Of a DNA stretch of 64,000 nucleotides, positions 1 to 11,212 are shown piece by piece. How positions within the stretch are numbered: the first letter of the stretch is position 1; each line of letters opens with the position of its first letter. Made by a program: the position numbers and the translations under genes. This DNA comes from Takifugu bimaculatus. Lineage: Eukaryota > Chordata > Actinopteri > Tetraodontiformes > Tetraodontidae. Location of the stretch: the NCBI GenBank assembly GCA_004026145.2, contig CP034989.1, forward strand, positions 5,297,562 to 5,361,561, written 5' to 3'. The notes under the pieces are model-generated. The model worked only from the letters and a program-made list of their open reading frames with translations, was not told where the DNA came from and made no database searches.

Positions 1-2197
1 TGATGAGTTTGTTGAGTCTGTTGGCATCCTTTGCTTTAATGCCTGCTCCCCAGCACACTGCAGCAAAGAAGATGGTGCTAGCCATGACAGACTGGTAGAA
101 CATGTGGAGCATCCTGCTGCAAACACTGAAGGACCTGAGTCTCCTGAGGAAATAGAGTCTGCTCATGGCCTTCTTGTAAACAGCATCGGTGTTTGTGGAC
201 CACTCCAGTTTATTGTCCAGCTGAACACCCAGGAACCTGTAAGATGGGACTAGTTCCACTTCTTTCCCACTGATGCAGACTGGGGAGGGTGGGGACTTGC
301 TTTTTCTGAAATCCACCACCATCTCCTTCGTCTTGGTCACGTTGAGCTGCAGAAGGTTCTCTGTGCTCCACCTGACAAAACTCTCCACAAGGTCCCTGTA
401 TTCGTCCTCCTGTCCATTCTCCACACATCCGACTATGACTGTGTCATCCGAGTACTTCTGGAGATGACATGTCTCAGAGTGGTACTGGAAGTCGGCTGTG
501 TAGGTGGTGAACAGGAATGGGGAGAGCACAGTTCCTTGAGGAGCTCCTGTGTTGCTCATCAGGGGCTCGGAGACACAGCTCTGCAGTCTCACAAACTGTG
601 GCCGACCTGTCAGGTAGTCCTCGATCCAAGAAACAAGGGGAACATCCATCTGCATCTTCTCCAACTTCGCCCTCAGCAGTCTTGGCTGGATGGTATTGAA
701 GGCAGAAGAGAAGTCGAAGAACATGACCCGCACTGTGGTGTTTAGTCTGTCCAAGGAGGAGTAAGCCCTCTGCAGCAGGTATATCACCGCGTCATCAACC
801 CCCACCTTGGGCTGATGGGCAAACTGCAGAGGGTCCTGAAAGAGGCTCACCAGAGGTCTGAGGTGTGACAGCACCAGCCGCTCCATGACCTTCATAATGT
901 GGGAGGTCAGTGCTATTGGCCTGTAGTCACTCGGTGCCACAGGATGGGTCTTCTTTGGCACCGGGACCAGGCAGGATGTCTTCCAAAGCACTGGGATCCT
1001 CTGAAGATGAAGGCTCTGTTTGAACAGGTGCTGCAGTATTCCACACAGCTGCCTGGAGCAGTTCCTCAGCACTCGTGGGCTGATGCCGTCCGGTCCGGCA
1101 GCCTTTCTCTGGTTAAGCCTCTCCAGCTCTCTCCTCACCTGGCCAGATGTGAAGGATAGTCCTGTCGGGGGGATGGGTGACATGCTGGGATCCATGTAGG
1201 GTGTCAGCAGGGGGGAGGGGGAAGAAGTTGGCAGAGGTGTTAGGGGCTCTGGGAGGTGTGAAGGGGACCCATTGTTATCCAGAGGAATATTGGGACAGCT
1301 GGGGGAGGGGGAGCTAGAGTCAAACCTGTTGAAAAACTGGTTCAACTCATTGGCTTGGTCCACGTTCCCATCAGCTGAGCGTATTCCTTTCTTCTGGAAG
1401 CCAGTGATCGTCCTCATCCCACTCCAAACATCCCTGGTCTGGTTCCTCTCCAGTCTCTCCTCCAGCTTCTTCCTGTAGGCGTCCTTGCTCTCCTTCAGAC
1501 TGCGTTTCAGTTCCTTCTGAACACTCCTGAGCTCAGCCGGGTCCCCAGCAGTGAAGGCCCTCTTCTTCTTATTCAAAAGGGCCTTCAGGTCACTTGTCAC
1601 CCATGGTTTGTTGTTTGGGTAACAGCGTACCTTCTTGGTGGGGACGGAGTTCTCAGTGCAGAACTTGATGTAGTCGGAAACACAGTCTGTCAGTCCATCC
1701 AGGTCCTCACCATGTGGTTCACAGAGAGCAGACCAGTTGGTGGTCTCCAGGGCATCCCGCAGACAGTCCATAGCACCATCAGACCATTTCATAACAGTCC
1801 TCACAGTGACTGGTTGCTGCTGAACCACAGGTGTGTATGATGGGGAGAGCAGCACAAGATTATGATCGGACTTGCCTAGCGGAGGGAGTGCAGTGGAGGT
1901 GTATGCATTGGTGATATTAGCATACAGTAGATCCAAAGTCTTCCTGTCTCTCGTGCTGCACTGGACATACTGGTGGAATGTGGGGAGAGTGGACTTAAGG
2001 GAGGCATGATTGAAGTCCCCTGTGATGAGGATAAAGGCTCCGGGATGTTTAGTCTGCAGGTCAGCCGTGACAGAGTGGATGACGTCACAGGCCGAGTCCG
2101 CTTTACCGGTCAGAGGAATATAAACGGTGATGGCGATGACGTTAGTAAACTCCCGTGGCAAATAGTATGGACGGAGTCCGATAGCAATTACGAATTT
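1..2197 (-). CDS. LINE ORF2 (endonuclease C-terminal part plus reverse transcriptase), 5'-truncated, runs off left edge
   Basis: Non-LTR retrotransposon protein that would nick target DNA and copy its own RNA by target-primed reverse transcription. Reading the minus strand from 2197, I checked every codon to base 1 and found no stop (732 codons); the first in-frame stop upstream is at 2198-2200. The frame starts inside the APE-type endonuclease: a GDFN motif lies at 2009-2020 and an SDH motif at 1862-1870. A linker follows, then the reverse transcriptase with its catalytic Y-S-D-D at 443-454 and a FLGV-type segment nearer the edge. The family resembles the jockey/CR1 group widespread in fish; the exact clade is inferred. 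The element lacks its 5' end, as is usual for LINE insertions, so there is no native start codon. The open frame over 2.2 kb suggests a young copy. Confidence 0.88.
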
Positions 2198-2200
2198 TCA

Positions 2201-2844
2201 CATGAATACTATCAAACAACCAAGTGTGTCATTTTGGTCTTGTCAGATGAACATTTCTTTTTAAATTAATTTCGTGGTTTTCTGTTGTGTCTCTAAATCT
2301 ACGATCCTTGCTACAAAAATCTGGTCTGCATGATTTAGTAGAGTACCTATGATTAAATAAAAAGGACACAAACATTCAAAACAGTCAAAACCACTAGTAG
2401 AACAGTTTATTAGACTTGCTGATCACTGAATTTGATCCAAGACAGACACAGAGCCTTTCCCCCTACGTTTTTAACAGTCGGACAGAAAAAATAATGACAT
2501 CCCTTCTAAATGCACAATAGTCATCGCCCCCCCCCCCCCCCCCATATTGAACTGGAGTAACGACATGAGCCAGCTCAGGGTTTAAACATTAATGAGCCTG
2601 TTTCCTCATCTTTAATGACCCACATTCTTCTCTCCTTGTTGAGTTCCATAGCTGTAGCTCTTAGCTACAAATGAAAAGTGCACGCTGATCTTTAGCCGGC
2701 ACTCACTGAGAAGAGAAGTAAGATAAGAATTGCTCTTGTTTATTGCTTAACTTTAACACTGTGGACGGAAGACTAGCTGATGAATCGCATTCTGTTTGCA
2801 GTTACCGCTGTATTATTGTATTAGTAATAAAGTATTGTTTCCCT
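2201..2844. other. No gene recognised; contains a C17 homopolymer
   Basis: AT-rich sequence without a convincing coding frame. A run of 17 C lies at 2527-2543, a likely site of length error. Nothing else was recognised. Confidence 0.6.
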
Positions 2845-3062
2845 TTTTTAACCGCTTTATCCCTTGGGAGGCCTTGGGGGGTGCTTTAGCCTATCCCAGC
2901 TGCTCATGGGCGAAGGTACACCAGCATCTCAGCCCCATGTGAGTATTTTGGGCTCTAGTACTTTATTCATGGGTACCTCCACAGTGCTCTGAAGATAGCC
3001 TCCCCCTACTAACAGATCAAGTTCCAGGGTTTGAACAACGATCCCTCCACTTCTCAGCCCTA
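2845..3062 (-). repeat. Degraded tRNA-type SINE / dispersed fish repeat fragment
   Basis: The left part contains CCTATCCCAGCTG and GGCGAAGG blocks typical of a common dispersed fish repeat. The right part (about 2935-3062) resembles the reverse complement of a tRNA-derived SINE head: a degraded B-box complement (AGGGTTTGAAC near 3028) sits before CCTCCACTTCTCAGCC. Recognition is from general knowledge of fish repeats, and the copy is diverged. Confidence 0.4.
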
Positions 3063-5681
3063 TTTTTATATACATTAAATAAAATGAATTTGAATAAGGA
3101 ATAATAGATTTTTAGGTACAGTAGATACATTAAAGATATTAACACTACAGTGACATTAATGAGAGCTTTATTTTGGAAAAAACGTACAATTTTGACTGTT
3201 TTTTTTTTTCAATCTCCGTGCCAATTAAATGTTTCCAGATTCACGCAGAATTCTCAAACAGAGGACGAAAATGACATGAATTATGCATTTAATCTATATT
3301 CCTCCACATTTCCAGGATGGGTTCCTTGGTTGTTTTCCAAGACACATTTACCTAATCTCTCTGAAACTACCACTGTTGAAACTCAAAAACAAGGCAGCCA
3401 ATATAATCTTAAAAGCAACAACTAGTCATGCAACCATGGAAATTTTCACTAAAGCAGGGCATTATTAACATGTTCATGCTGGATGAAGACATACATAATT
3501 TTTATGTAGTTTAGGACTTAATTTAGGTCTCACTGGGACTGCATTATTATACATTTATTCAGATTTCAATGGCAGGGTTGCCAGAATCCTCTAAAGTCTG
3601 ACATCTCTATATCCATATGATCACAGATACAGTTTATTGCACCATATGCCCTGATGCTCTCCAGGCCTGTAAAAGCAAATGGCAATTAAGACGGCAAAGG
3701 ATGCATTATAATGTGTTTTATTCCTATGATACAGTAACTGTGCATATTAATTGCTTTTTTAAGAAGATCTGGGCCTTGCCCTAATTCTCTTTACCTTGCA
3801 GTGAGGAAGCAGCAGCCAGAGATTTTGTTTCTTACTTCAACCCTAAATTTGGAGATTGAGTGTAAAATCAGAAGGTAGACCACAGCGCAATTTTGTTATA
3901 AATCCCAAAAATACTGTAAGTCTGAGCAGGGTCTTACACAGATGAGAGTATGTAGGTAGAAACAATAGTCAGGGTAATTTCACTCACTTTACATATAAAC
4001 ATACAAGAAAAGGCATTTGTATCACAACAGTGATGGCTCAGTGTGGTACAGAACAATTTGATTGGCGCTACTGTTTCATGATTTTAAAACAGTTTGGGCT
4101 GAATATCAAAAGATTTGGTTGGGTTTAGGAATTGCATTTTTGCCCATATGCAGACCTGCGTCTTCATTTGCGACTAAACTAATAAAAATGCATTTCACAA
4201 AAGCTCATAAGTAAAGCAATAGAATCCAGGTGCACTTAAACCTGTTATATTAGATAATTAATGAATTGTTCGCTGTCTCTGGATACCATGGAAACTGTGT
4301 CCATTCAGAACTCCATAGAGCTGAGCAAAAAAAAAGATGGACTCCACAGAATTTATTTATATTTTACCCAGTTTAAAATGAAACCCCTGACTCAGCCTCC
4401 TTAGTCACCATAGATGCACAGTTCAGTATTGTGCACATTTGCTATTTTTCATTCTATTACCATTTCTATGTTGGTGTTATCACCTTTTATATCTTGTGTA
4501 TCTTTTAGAGGCTCCTTGTCCCCACGGATTTTTTTCATGAACCCAAATTTTGATTCCATTTGCCAAGAGATGGTGACATTTAACCTCCATACAAGAAGCC
4601 CAAAACTTCTACGTTAGCATAGACATATGCATTGACAGGTTGTTGATAAAGTCACAACAGTCCTCTGCTGTCATTCCTTCTACCTAGTTTTAATCAATTG
4701 GAAACATCAAAATGATCTATAGTGCCAAAAATATAAGCTTAGTGCAGTTTAGTGCTACCTCATTCGGGTAAGGAGACCGCTAGCATGGCTATAGCTTTTA
4801 ATCATCGCAGCAATGCTTGCAGTATTAGATTACTCATGTTTTCTTCAGCTCTGGGCTCAGGCTGAATTTGTGCGAAAAATGGGGGTGCCCATGGATCGTG
4901 GAGTCCTATGCACAGTGTGTTATGTGTATAGGGAGGGGCAGCTCTGCTTGTTAATACATTATTATTACTGAGCAGGTAGCTTCCTGTGCTTGTCCTTTCT
5001 GTTTTCAAAGACGGTGGAAGAATTCTATATAAATAGACTTTATTTGCATCATTGTAAAGAGAATGTTTTATTATAATATCAAGACATACTGAGTTGATGA
5101 TGGACTAGATCAATACAGTGGTACAAGGTCAAAGTCCTCAGTGTCAGTGTCACTTTTCATTAGCCATCATGTATCGATAATTGTACTCATATTCAAATGC
5201 TAAGTGCACACAGCCACAGAGTGTGATACTCAAGGCAGCTGACTCATTGAGCTGGGTTTGGTAAATGTATTAATCTGCCCCTGAACCCAGCTGCCCCTTG
5301 TGCTAACTTCACTGCTCAGATGTAGTTCCACTGGCCACAAGTTTTATACACCCTGAAATAAAATTAGTTTATTAGGCCATTTCCGTTTTTATGTGAAATT
5401 ATCACGTCTCTATGCTCCTGGAGCAGCGAGGATTTTTACTACATTGCTAGAACAGCTGCTACCTGCTCCATCAGGTTGAATAAAAAATTACCTGCAAATA
5501 TCCGTGAAGAGGCACAAGTTATGATTATGCCTGTCATCCTCCCAAACAGCAGTTGCAAGAGAAGGTGAATAGAAATTTGAACACCAGTACATGCAATAAA
5601 TAACAATAAATGACAACCCTACATTATCTTACTCAGAGATAAAGTGCAATCAGAAACATCAATGCACATGATCTTAGTAAA
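3063..5681. other. No gene or repeat recognised
   Basis: About 2.6 kb of AT-rich sequence. Only short open frames without recognisable domains occur. It may be unique intergenic or intronic sequence. Confidence 0.5.
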
Positions 5682-5683
5682 TA

Positions 5684-6821
5684 CCGTATTTTCACGACCA
5701 TAAGGCGCACTGTAATAAAAGGCGCAGTCTCAGTTACGGGTGCTATTTCTGTATTTAAAAAATACATAAGGCGCACCATATTATTAGGCGCATGCTAAAA
5801 CATACAGTAAAAAATGACAATGGAAGTAAAACGGTGAGTTTCGACACATTTATTGAACAAAATATTCATTCTTCCGCCACAAAACCATCATCTTCAAAAA
5901 ACTGGTGTCCCCCATCAAAACATTCATCTTCTGTATCTGAATTAAACAGCTGCGCTATTTCAATGTCCAACATCCAGAATTCCTCTTCTTAATCATCTGA
6001 ATCGGACTCACCGAGCGGTTCCGGTTCGGCGTTGATTTTGTGAAAGCTCTTCCAATACATGAAGACGGTATCATAGCCCATGCATCTACAATCCACCCGC
6101 ATATGGTGGCATAACTTGCCCTGCCTCATAGATGTGGCTGGGCGCGGTTATCTTGTCGCGGCAGTAGGTGCGGAAGATGGCCGCCCTCTCCTGGTGATCC
6201 GCGGGCAGCCACTGCGCAACAGTTGTCCTCGCGCATATGGAGAGATGCCGCCTCCTCATAAAGCGAAAACATCAAGACGGACCTCCTTGGAAGTGCTCAA
6301 TGTCCATTTCCTCAGCAATCGCTTTGGCCTTTTGTCGAATGGTGACAGTAGAGACGCCCCTTCCAGTTGTTCGCTGTTCCACAACCAACTGTTCCACAAC
6401 CAACTGTTCCACTCGGTCTTCCAGCTCAGGCCACCTTGCTTTGTTCCCACAGAAACTCAGCTTCGTCTTCCTCACTTGGTGCAGTTCACTCTCTTGTTTT
6501 CTCCACTTTCTGACCATGGACTCATTTACATTAAAATGTCTTGCAGCTGCTCGATTGCCATTTTCAGCCCCATATTCAATGGCCTGTAGTTTAAAGTAGG
6601 CCTCATACGCGTGTCGCTTGACCGGTGCCATTTTAGGGAGTCCTTACACATAGGTGTGCCACTAATCGATCGGCGGAGCGTTTACTGTAGTGCACCCACC
6701 AAATGCACACAGCAGATTTTGGAACTCAGTCCAATAACAAGGCGCTCCATATTATAGGCGCGGCGCCAATTTTTGAGAAATCTCAGTGTTTTAGGTGCGC
6801 CTTATAGTCGTGAAAATACGG
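5684..6821 (-). mobile_element. pogo/Tigger-type DNA transposon, internally deleted
   Basis: Terminal inverted repeats are visible at both ends: the left starts CCGTATTTTCACGAC and the right ends GTCGTGAAAATACGG, with AAGGCGC-type sequence inside each. Both ends are flanked by TA (5682-5683 and 6822-6823), the target duplication of the Tc1/mariner superfamily. The 1138-bp element carries the N-terminal part of a pogo-like transposase on the minus strand and tail-like sequence near its left end. The DDE catalytic core between them is missing. This makes it a non-autonomous deletion derivative that would need a transposase in trans. Confidence 0.85.
6089..6631 (-). pseudogene. pogo/Tigger transposase N-terminal region with a nonsense codon
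   Basis: The frame opens at the ATG at 6631 and encodes a psq/Brinker-type helix-turn-helix (K-L-Q-A-I-E-Y then N-G-N-R-A-A-A-R-H-F-N-V) followed by V-R-K-W-R-K-Q, typical of pogo/Tigger DNA-binding domains. It continues through a CENP-B-type second HTH (F-Q-G-G-P-S). The stop at 6272-6274 (TGA on the minus strand) falls where relatives have Trp. The same frame then stays open to 6086-6088, still resembling the family (C-F-R-F-M-R-R-R). A 15-bp tandem duplication near 6370-6400 repeats L-V-V-E-Q. The DDE domain is absent. Binding to the element's own ends is the family's known role; this copy should not make active enzyme. Confidence 0.8.
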
Positions 6822-6823
6822 TA

Positions 6824-7299
6824 CTCAACAACAATAACTGTAGTTTGCACTCATCAGATTAAAGCTTTTTTAGTTGGATTTACTAAAAAAACTATTAAGT
6901 ATAAATCAAGAGCAACAAGATTATCTTGTTAGAAGTGACTGGCAACCACCCCTCTCCACCTATATGCTGCTGCTTCACCATAATAACATTTGCAATTGCC
7001 TCTTAAAATGTTTACAGAATTTAGAATAATGCTGCTGTTGTAATATGCTGAATACATATGCAGCCCTTGCACATCTAAATAAAGTCCATAAAAGCAAAAT
7101 GATTTGGACAATCGGCAATGATGAAGGGAAGATCATGTGGAGTCCCAGAGGAGATAGAGCTGAGAGCTCCAGAGGAGCTACTGCAGAGCTTCTGTGAGAT
7201 GAATATATTTTGGCTTTCCATGGTTTTATTAAACACAACTGTTGTAATCTTTCACCAAACAAATCAGATCCCCTTTTCATAGAACACAGTTTGGAAAAA
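6824..7299. other. No gene recognised
   Basis: Sequence between the pogo element and the Tx1-type LINE fragment. Nothing specific was recognised. Confidence 0.5.
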
Positions 7300-7870
7300 A
7301 TTTAAATATCAGCACTGTTTAAGTAATCAGCATTCATGCCAATATAATCAAAATCGTCTACGCGGACAACAAAACGATAGTTGAACTCCTCTGCCCTGTT
7401 GTTTAAGATCATATGTACCTGTCTACGGTGAGACACTACGTGTCTCAACAATGGGGACCGACAGCCCGACAGTAATTTTCTAATAGGGGACACCAGTTTC
7501 CCATGTTGGGACAGTTCTTTCGCCAGGAACTCATCGCTGATGAACAGCGGCACGTTGGACAAAGTAATCAATGCCGACGGCTGCGTCAGTGGAGTCACCT
7601 GGACGAACTGCTCCCCCGGTGATCCCCGTCTCCACCAACCTGTTGGCCTGTTCCACCTTCTCCAGGAACAGCACCACCGCCCTGTTCATGCAGGCAGCGG
7701 ATTTCACCGAGCTGTGGCTGATTTCCTGGCCCACAGCCAGAGCCACCTCCTCCACACTGAGCACGGAGCCCGCTCCCACCTTCACCCCATGTCTCCGGCT
7801 CAACCCGGTTAAGCCGGCGTTCGCCGCCATGACTGCCGCTCGCGGTCGGCCGCCCCACAAACTCACACAC
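7300..7870 (-). pseudogene. Tx1-type (L1 group) LINE ORF1, 5' part, one frameshift
   Basis: ORF1 of these LINEs is an RNA-binding structural protein of the retrotransposition particle. The likely start is the ATG at 7828-7830 (M-A-A-N-A-G-L-T-G-L-S-R-R-H-G-V), followed by V-E-E-V-A-L-A-V-G and N-R-A-V-V-L-F-L-E-K-V. Near 7610-7618 the frame shifts: the first frame reads out of family after E-T-G-I-T, and another frame carries T-P-L-T-Q-P, then H-G-K-L-V-S-P-I-R-K-L-L-S-G-C and H-V-V-S-H-R-R-Q-V. A C5 run (plus strand) that would be C4 explains the shift, so a one-base insertion or a sequencing error are both possible. Similarity stops near 7300, before the CCHC zinc knuckle found in relatives. 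The element's own 5' leader may extend to about 8040. Confidence 0.72.
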
Positions 7871-8195
7871 GCACTCGCTAAACTAAACTAAAATTACGAA
7901 ATGCCACTATAAATAAATTATATTCACTAATATTCACACTCACACAGAAAAGGACAGAAATAAGAAAACAATCTCTCGCTCCCTCTCCCGCTCACACTCC
8001 TTCCACCACCAGCAGAAAGAAAGACTTAAAACTCACAAAAATACATAGAATGCATAGAAAATTTCTGCCAAGCTCTATTTCAAAACACATTTCTTACAAA
8101 CATAAATGTTAATAATAATAATAATTTTTCGATATGCTGCCAAAGAAACCATAATTAGGATACCTTTCAGCCTTTGTCAGCCTTTCCCTGATAAG

Positions 8196-8196
<1 letters not shown>

Positions 8197-8267
<71 letters not shown>
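8197..8267. repeat. (CA)n microsatellite
   Basis: About 35 uninterrupted CA units. Cys-Val or His-Thr repeats in frames across it are artefacts of the repeat. Confidence 0.98.
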
Positions 8268-8270
<3 letters not shown>

Positions 8271-10785
8271 CTGGTTGCATGATGCCCTGGGTAAGGGCAC
8301 CACAAGGAAATGACAGAATAAGGATATCAACGCCGTGTAGCTCCAATAAAGGAGAATGTGATGTGTTTTGATAGATGCTGAGAGCTACATGGGGAGCATG
8401 TGTAGGAAAGGCCAGCTGAGTTTTTTGAGGACAGGAATTGTCTCTGTTTTGCTCTGACTTGTGTTTACTCCAGAATGATTTCAGGGCATAAATGACTGAA
8501 ATGCTCTCTGACATTAAATGACCCTTATCGGGGAGCTGTTGTATTTATCTTTGTCTTGCATGCATCTTAAATCACAGAAAGTCTGCACTTTGAGAATGCT
8601 CGCAAGACACGAGAACCAGCCGATGTAAATGATTTTGAATTTAATGTTTTATGCATGGCTTATTTTCTGCATTTTTCTCCTTTTATTTGCAGTTTAACTA
8701 ACAAATGTATTTTACACAACATTCACCATTGGCAAGGGTAGTGAGGTGGGTGTATCACACTTACAGGTAGTGTTTTCCAGAAAGGGGTGTGAATGGAAGA
8801 AATGTGTTCTATGGAATTTTTTTCTCCCACTCGATGCCATGCTTTTTGTAATTGGGGGATGTGAAATGATCCAAAAAGAAAAAAAGAAGCCCCCTCACAA
8901 AACCCAACATTGAGTAGGATGGAGTTCCTCCTTTAGAAAATGGTGTGGATACTTGTGCTTGTGTGCCCCAGTGCATCCACCTGTCATGGCTGCAGCTAAG
9001 TGTAAGGCTCCCCCCCTCCATCATTCAAGCCTTCAGTCACCACCCTGTCTGCAGCCATCCATATGGGCATGCATCACACTAAGATGTTTCTGGTCCTTCG
9101 GGAAGCCATTTTTCATTAAGAAATTAATTTAAAATCAGGAGAAGTAGGCTGCCCAGCTGGTTGGGAGTGTGGAGATGCAGCTGTGGGGTGCAGAGCTTCT
9201 GCTCGGTGCTCTCCTCTACCCCTTACACTTGCAGCATCCTGCACTGATGCATGGCGACACATGCCAACACCGGCTATCATCCTCGTCCCCTCCCCCACTC
9301 CCCAGTTCATTACACACACTCCCCTGTTCCTCCACCATCTATCACTCCATCCGTCTACACACAAACACCTGCTGGTCTACTCAGCAGCCCTCACACCAAC
9401 AAGCTTGTTCTAGCATGGGCCCTCATGTCACCTGCACCGCCATCACTCACACAGGCACACCACACTTACTCGGCCACATCACCTGAACACATTCACAAAC
9501 ACACAAGCACCCCTCCAAGTAAAAACTGCCTGTCGATGTCTTTTTTGCCAGGGACTCAGTGAATTCTTCTGGTTTGGAGTGTTATATTAGTTTTATTTGT
9601 GAATACAGATTCAAGCATTCAACCAGTATCTTGAGGATTCGACGTGACAGCATTAACCACTTCACCGCCCTGCTGCCCTTCAAAGTGCAATTGTCTACAT
9701 CAGGACCCCTGCTCAGATTTAGATAAACTACTGGTGCTGCAATTACTGAGGCTGCTGTTGCACTACAATAGCTCCAAATTAAAGGATTCCAAGTTTACTC
9801 AGCCTAAGTGCAGCTCCTCTGAAGAGTCCTCCAGAATTGCCACAGATCCATTAAAGGAACCAGTGTTTGAATGAGCCATTCACAGTTTCACTGTAGCATC
9901 TGTGCATACTGTAGACTGACTGGCAGGGCTAATCTCTGAGACAAGCATATGCTTATTGCAGGATGAACTACATTTTTATTTGTATCCAGAAAACCTCGGC
10001 CATTTGGAAGAAAATAAATTCACGGAGGATGGGCAGGCCTGTGTTCTTATTTTCCCACTTTGATTTGTGTTTCCACTGATTGTATTATTTTGAGTTCAAC
10101 TAATTACACTCTGAAATGATTGGTTTCAACTGGAATGCTTTATTAAATGCTATCTAGGATGTGTGATTCAAGTATTTCCTTTAATTAGGGAGCATATTTT
10201 CTAAATTAGAAACAATTCAAGGACAGGGAGAAATGTGAAAGTAAGCTAAGGCCAAAAAAAACCTCCAGCAGAGAAAATATTAAGTTTCTTCATCAAACAA
10301 TCAACAATAGACTCATCTGTCTTGTCGCCACCTGCTCTGCCTGCACGCCTGAGGAAAAATAGGACTTCAACAGCTGCATAGCACCTTTTACACATCACAG
10401 CTACCTGATCACATCTGAATTCAAAGCACCTCAGACAGCAACCATTACTGTGACAAAGCCTCTCACAGCAGCTCAAAAAGCTTTAAATACTGATGAATCC
10501 TTCTTGCTTTTTAACATTTTAAATCATATCTATGTTTATGCCCCACATCTGTAGAGCTGAAGGGAACTTTTTCCATGAGTGATTTTTGCTGAGGCTTTGA
10601 ATGGTATTACGATGAAAACTTCAAAGCGCTATAATAGCAATCGGAATCTTAACACATAGAGGATAATGATCTCAGGTAAGTCACCAATACTTCTTCAACC
10701 ACCCCTTCTCCATTACCTTGTTATTTAATTCCTCAACCCTCTCAAATACTGATAAGGTTTGGGACAGTGTACTAGTGGGAAAATG
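8268..10785. other. No gene recognised; CA/Pro-rich low-complexity patch
   Basis: About 2.5 kb without a recognised gene. 9240-9520 is C- and CA-rich, which opens overlapping frames with His, Thr and Pro on several strands; these look compositional rather than coding. Confidence 0.5.
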
Positions 10786-10798
10786 TTAAGAGCGGTAT

Positions 10799-11199
10799 GT
10801 CTGTGTAGATTCCCAATCATCCAGGTCATCGTTATCCTTAAACAGAGATGGTGGGCTAAGGCACTTCCTATCACCCACATACAATGCAGTCCTCCACTCC
10901 TTCCACCAACAAACCAAACATTCACACCATTCCAGGAGACCTGGTGACTCACCGCCATGTGAGCCAGCAGACAAAGGGGAGACACCTCAACAGAAACTAG
11001 GTGGACAACCCTGCCAGCGACCCTGCCAACAACCCTCAGGTCACCACCCAGATCATTAGCATGCAGATGGTTCACAGGGGCTATATATTTTCAAGCTCTC
11101 ACCCCAGCAAGTTCAGAACTGAAGAAGCCTTCTGGATAGAAGGCAAAACGTCTTCAAAGAGAAGAAACACAGTCCGGTTGACAAAGAAAACTACCTTGG
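10799..11199 (+). mobile_element. Penelope-like element insertion, truncated, with 13-bp target duplication
   Basis: Flanked by perfect 13-bp direct repeats TTAAGAGCGGTAT at 10786-10798 and 11200-11212. From about 10835 a frame reads L-N-R-D-G-G-L-R-H-F-L-S-P-T-Y-N-A-V-L, which matches the end of the protein (after the GIY-YIG endonuclease) in Penelope-like retroelements. The remainder is the 3' pLTR-type sequence, with a hammerhead-like core (11119-11149) and the terminal block GAAAACTACCTTGG. The first 40 bp (GTCTGTGTAGATTC onward) also begin the insertion at 43120. They look like an inverted piece of the element's own end, a structure common in Penelope-like insertions. The reverse transcriptase is missing. 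Confidence 0.75.
11119..11149 (+). ncRNA. Degenerate hammerhead-ribozyme-like motif in the Penelope-like pLTR
   Basis: CTGAAGA (11119-11125) is followed by a perfect 7-bp stem, GCCTTCT (11127-11133) with AGAAGGC (11138-11144), closed by the loop GGAT, then AAAAC. The hammerhead core is CTGATGA, stem II, GAAA. This copy has one change in the first box and one in the second, so it is probably inactive. Penelope-like pLTRs are known to encode hammerhead motifs, which supports the reading. I did not resolve stems I and III. Confidence 0.4.
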
Positions 11200-11212
11200 T
11201 TAAGAGCGGTAT

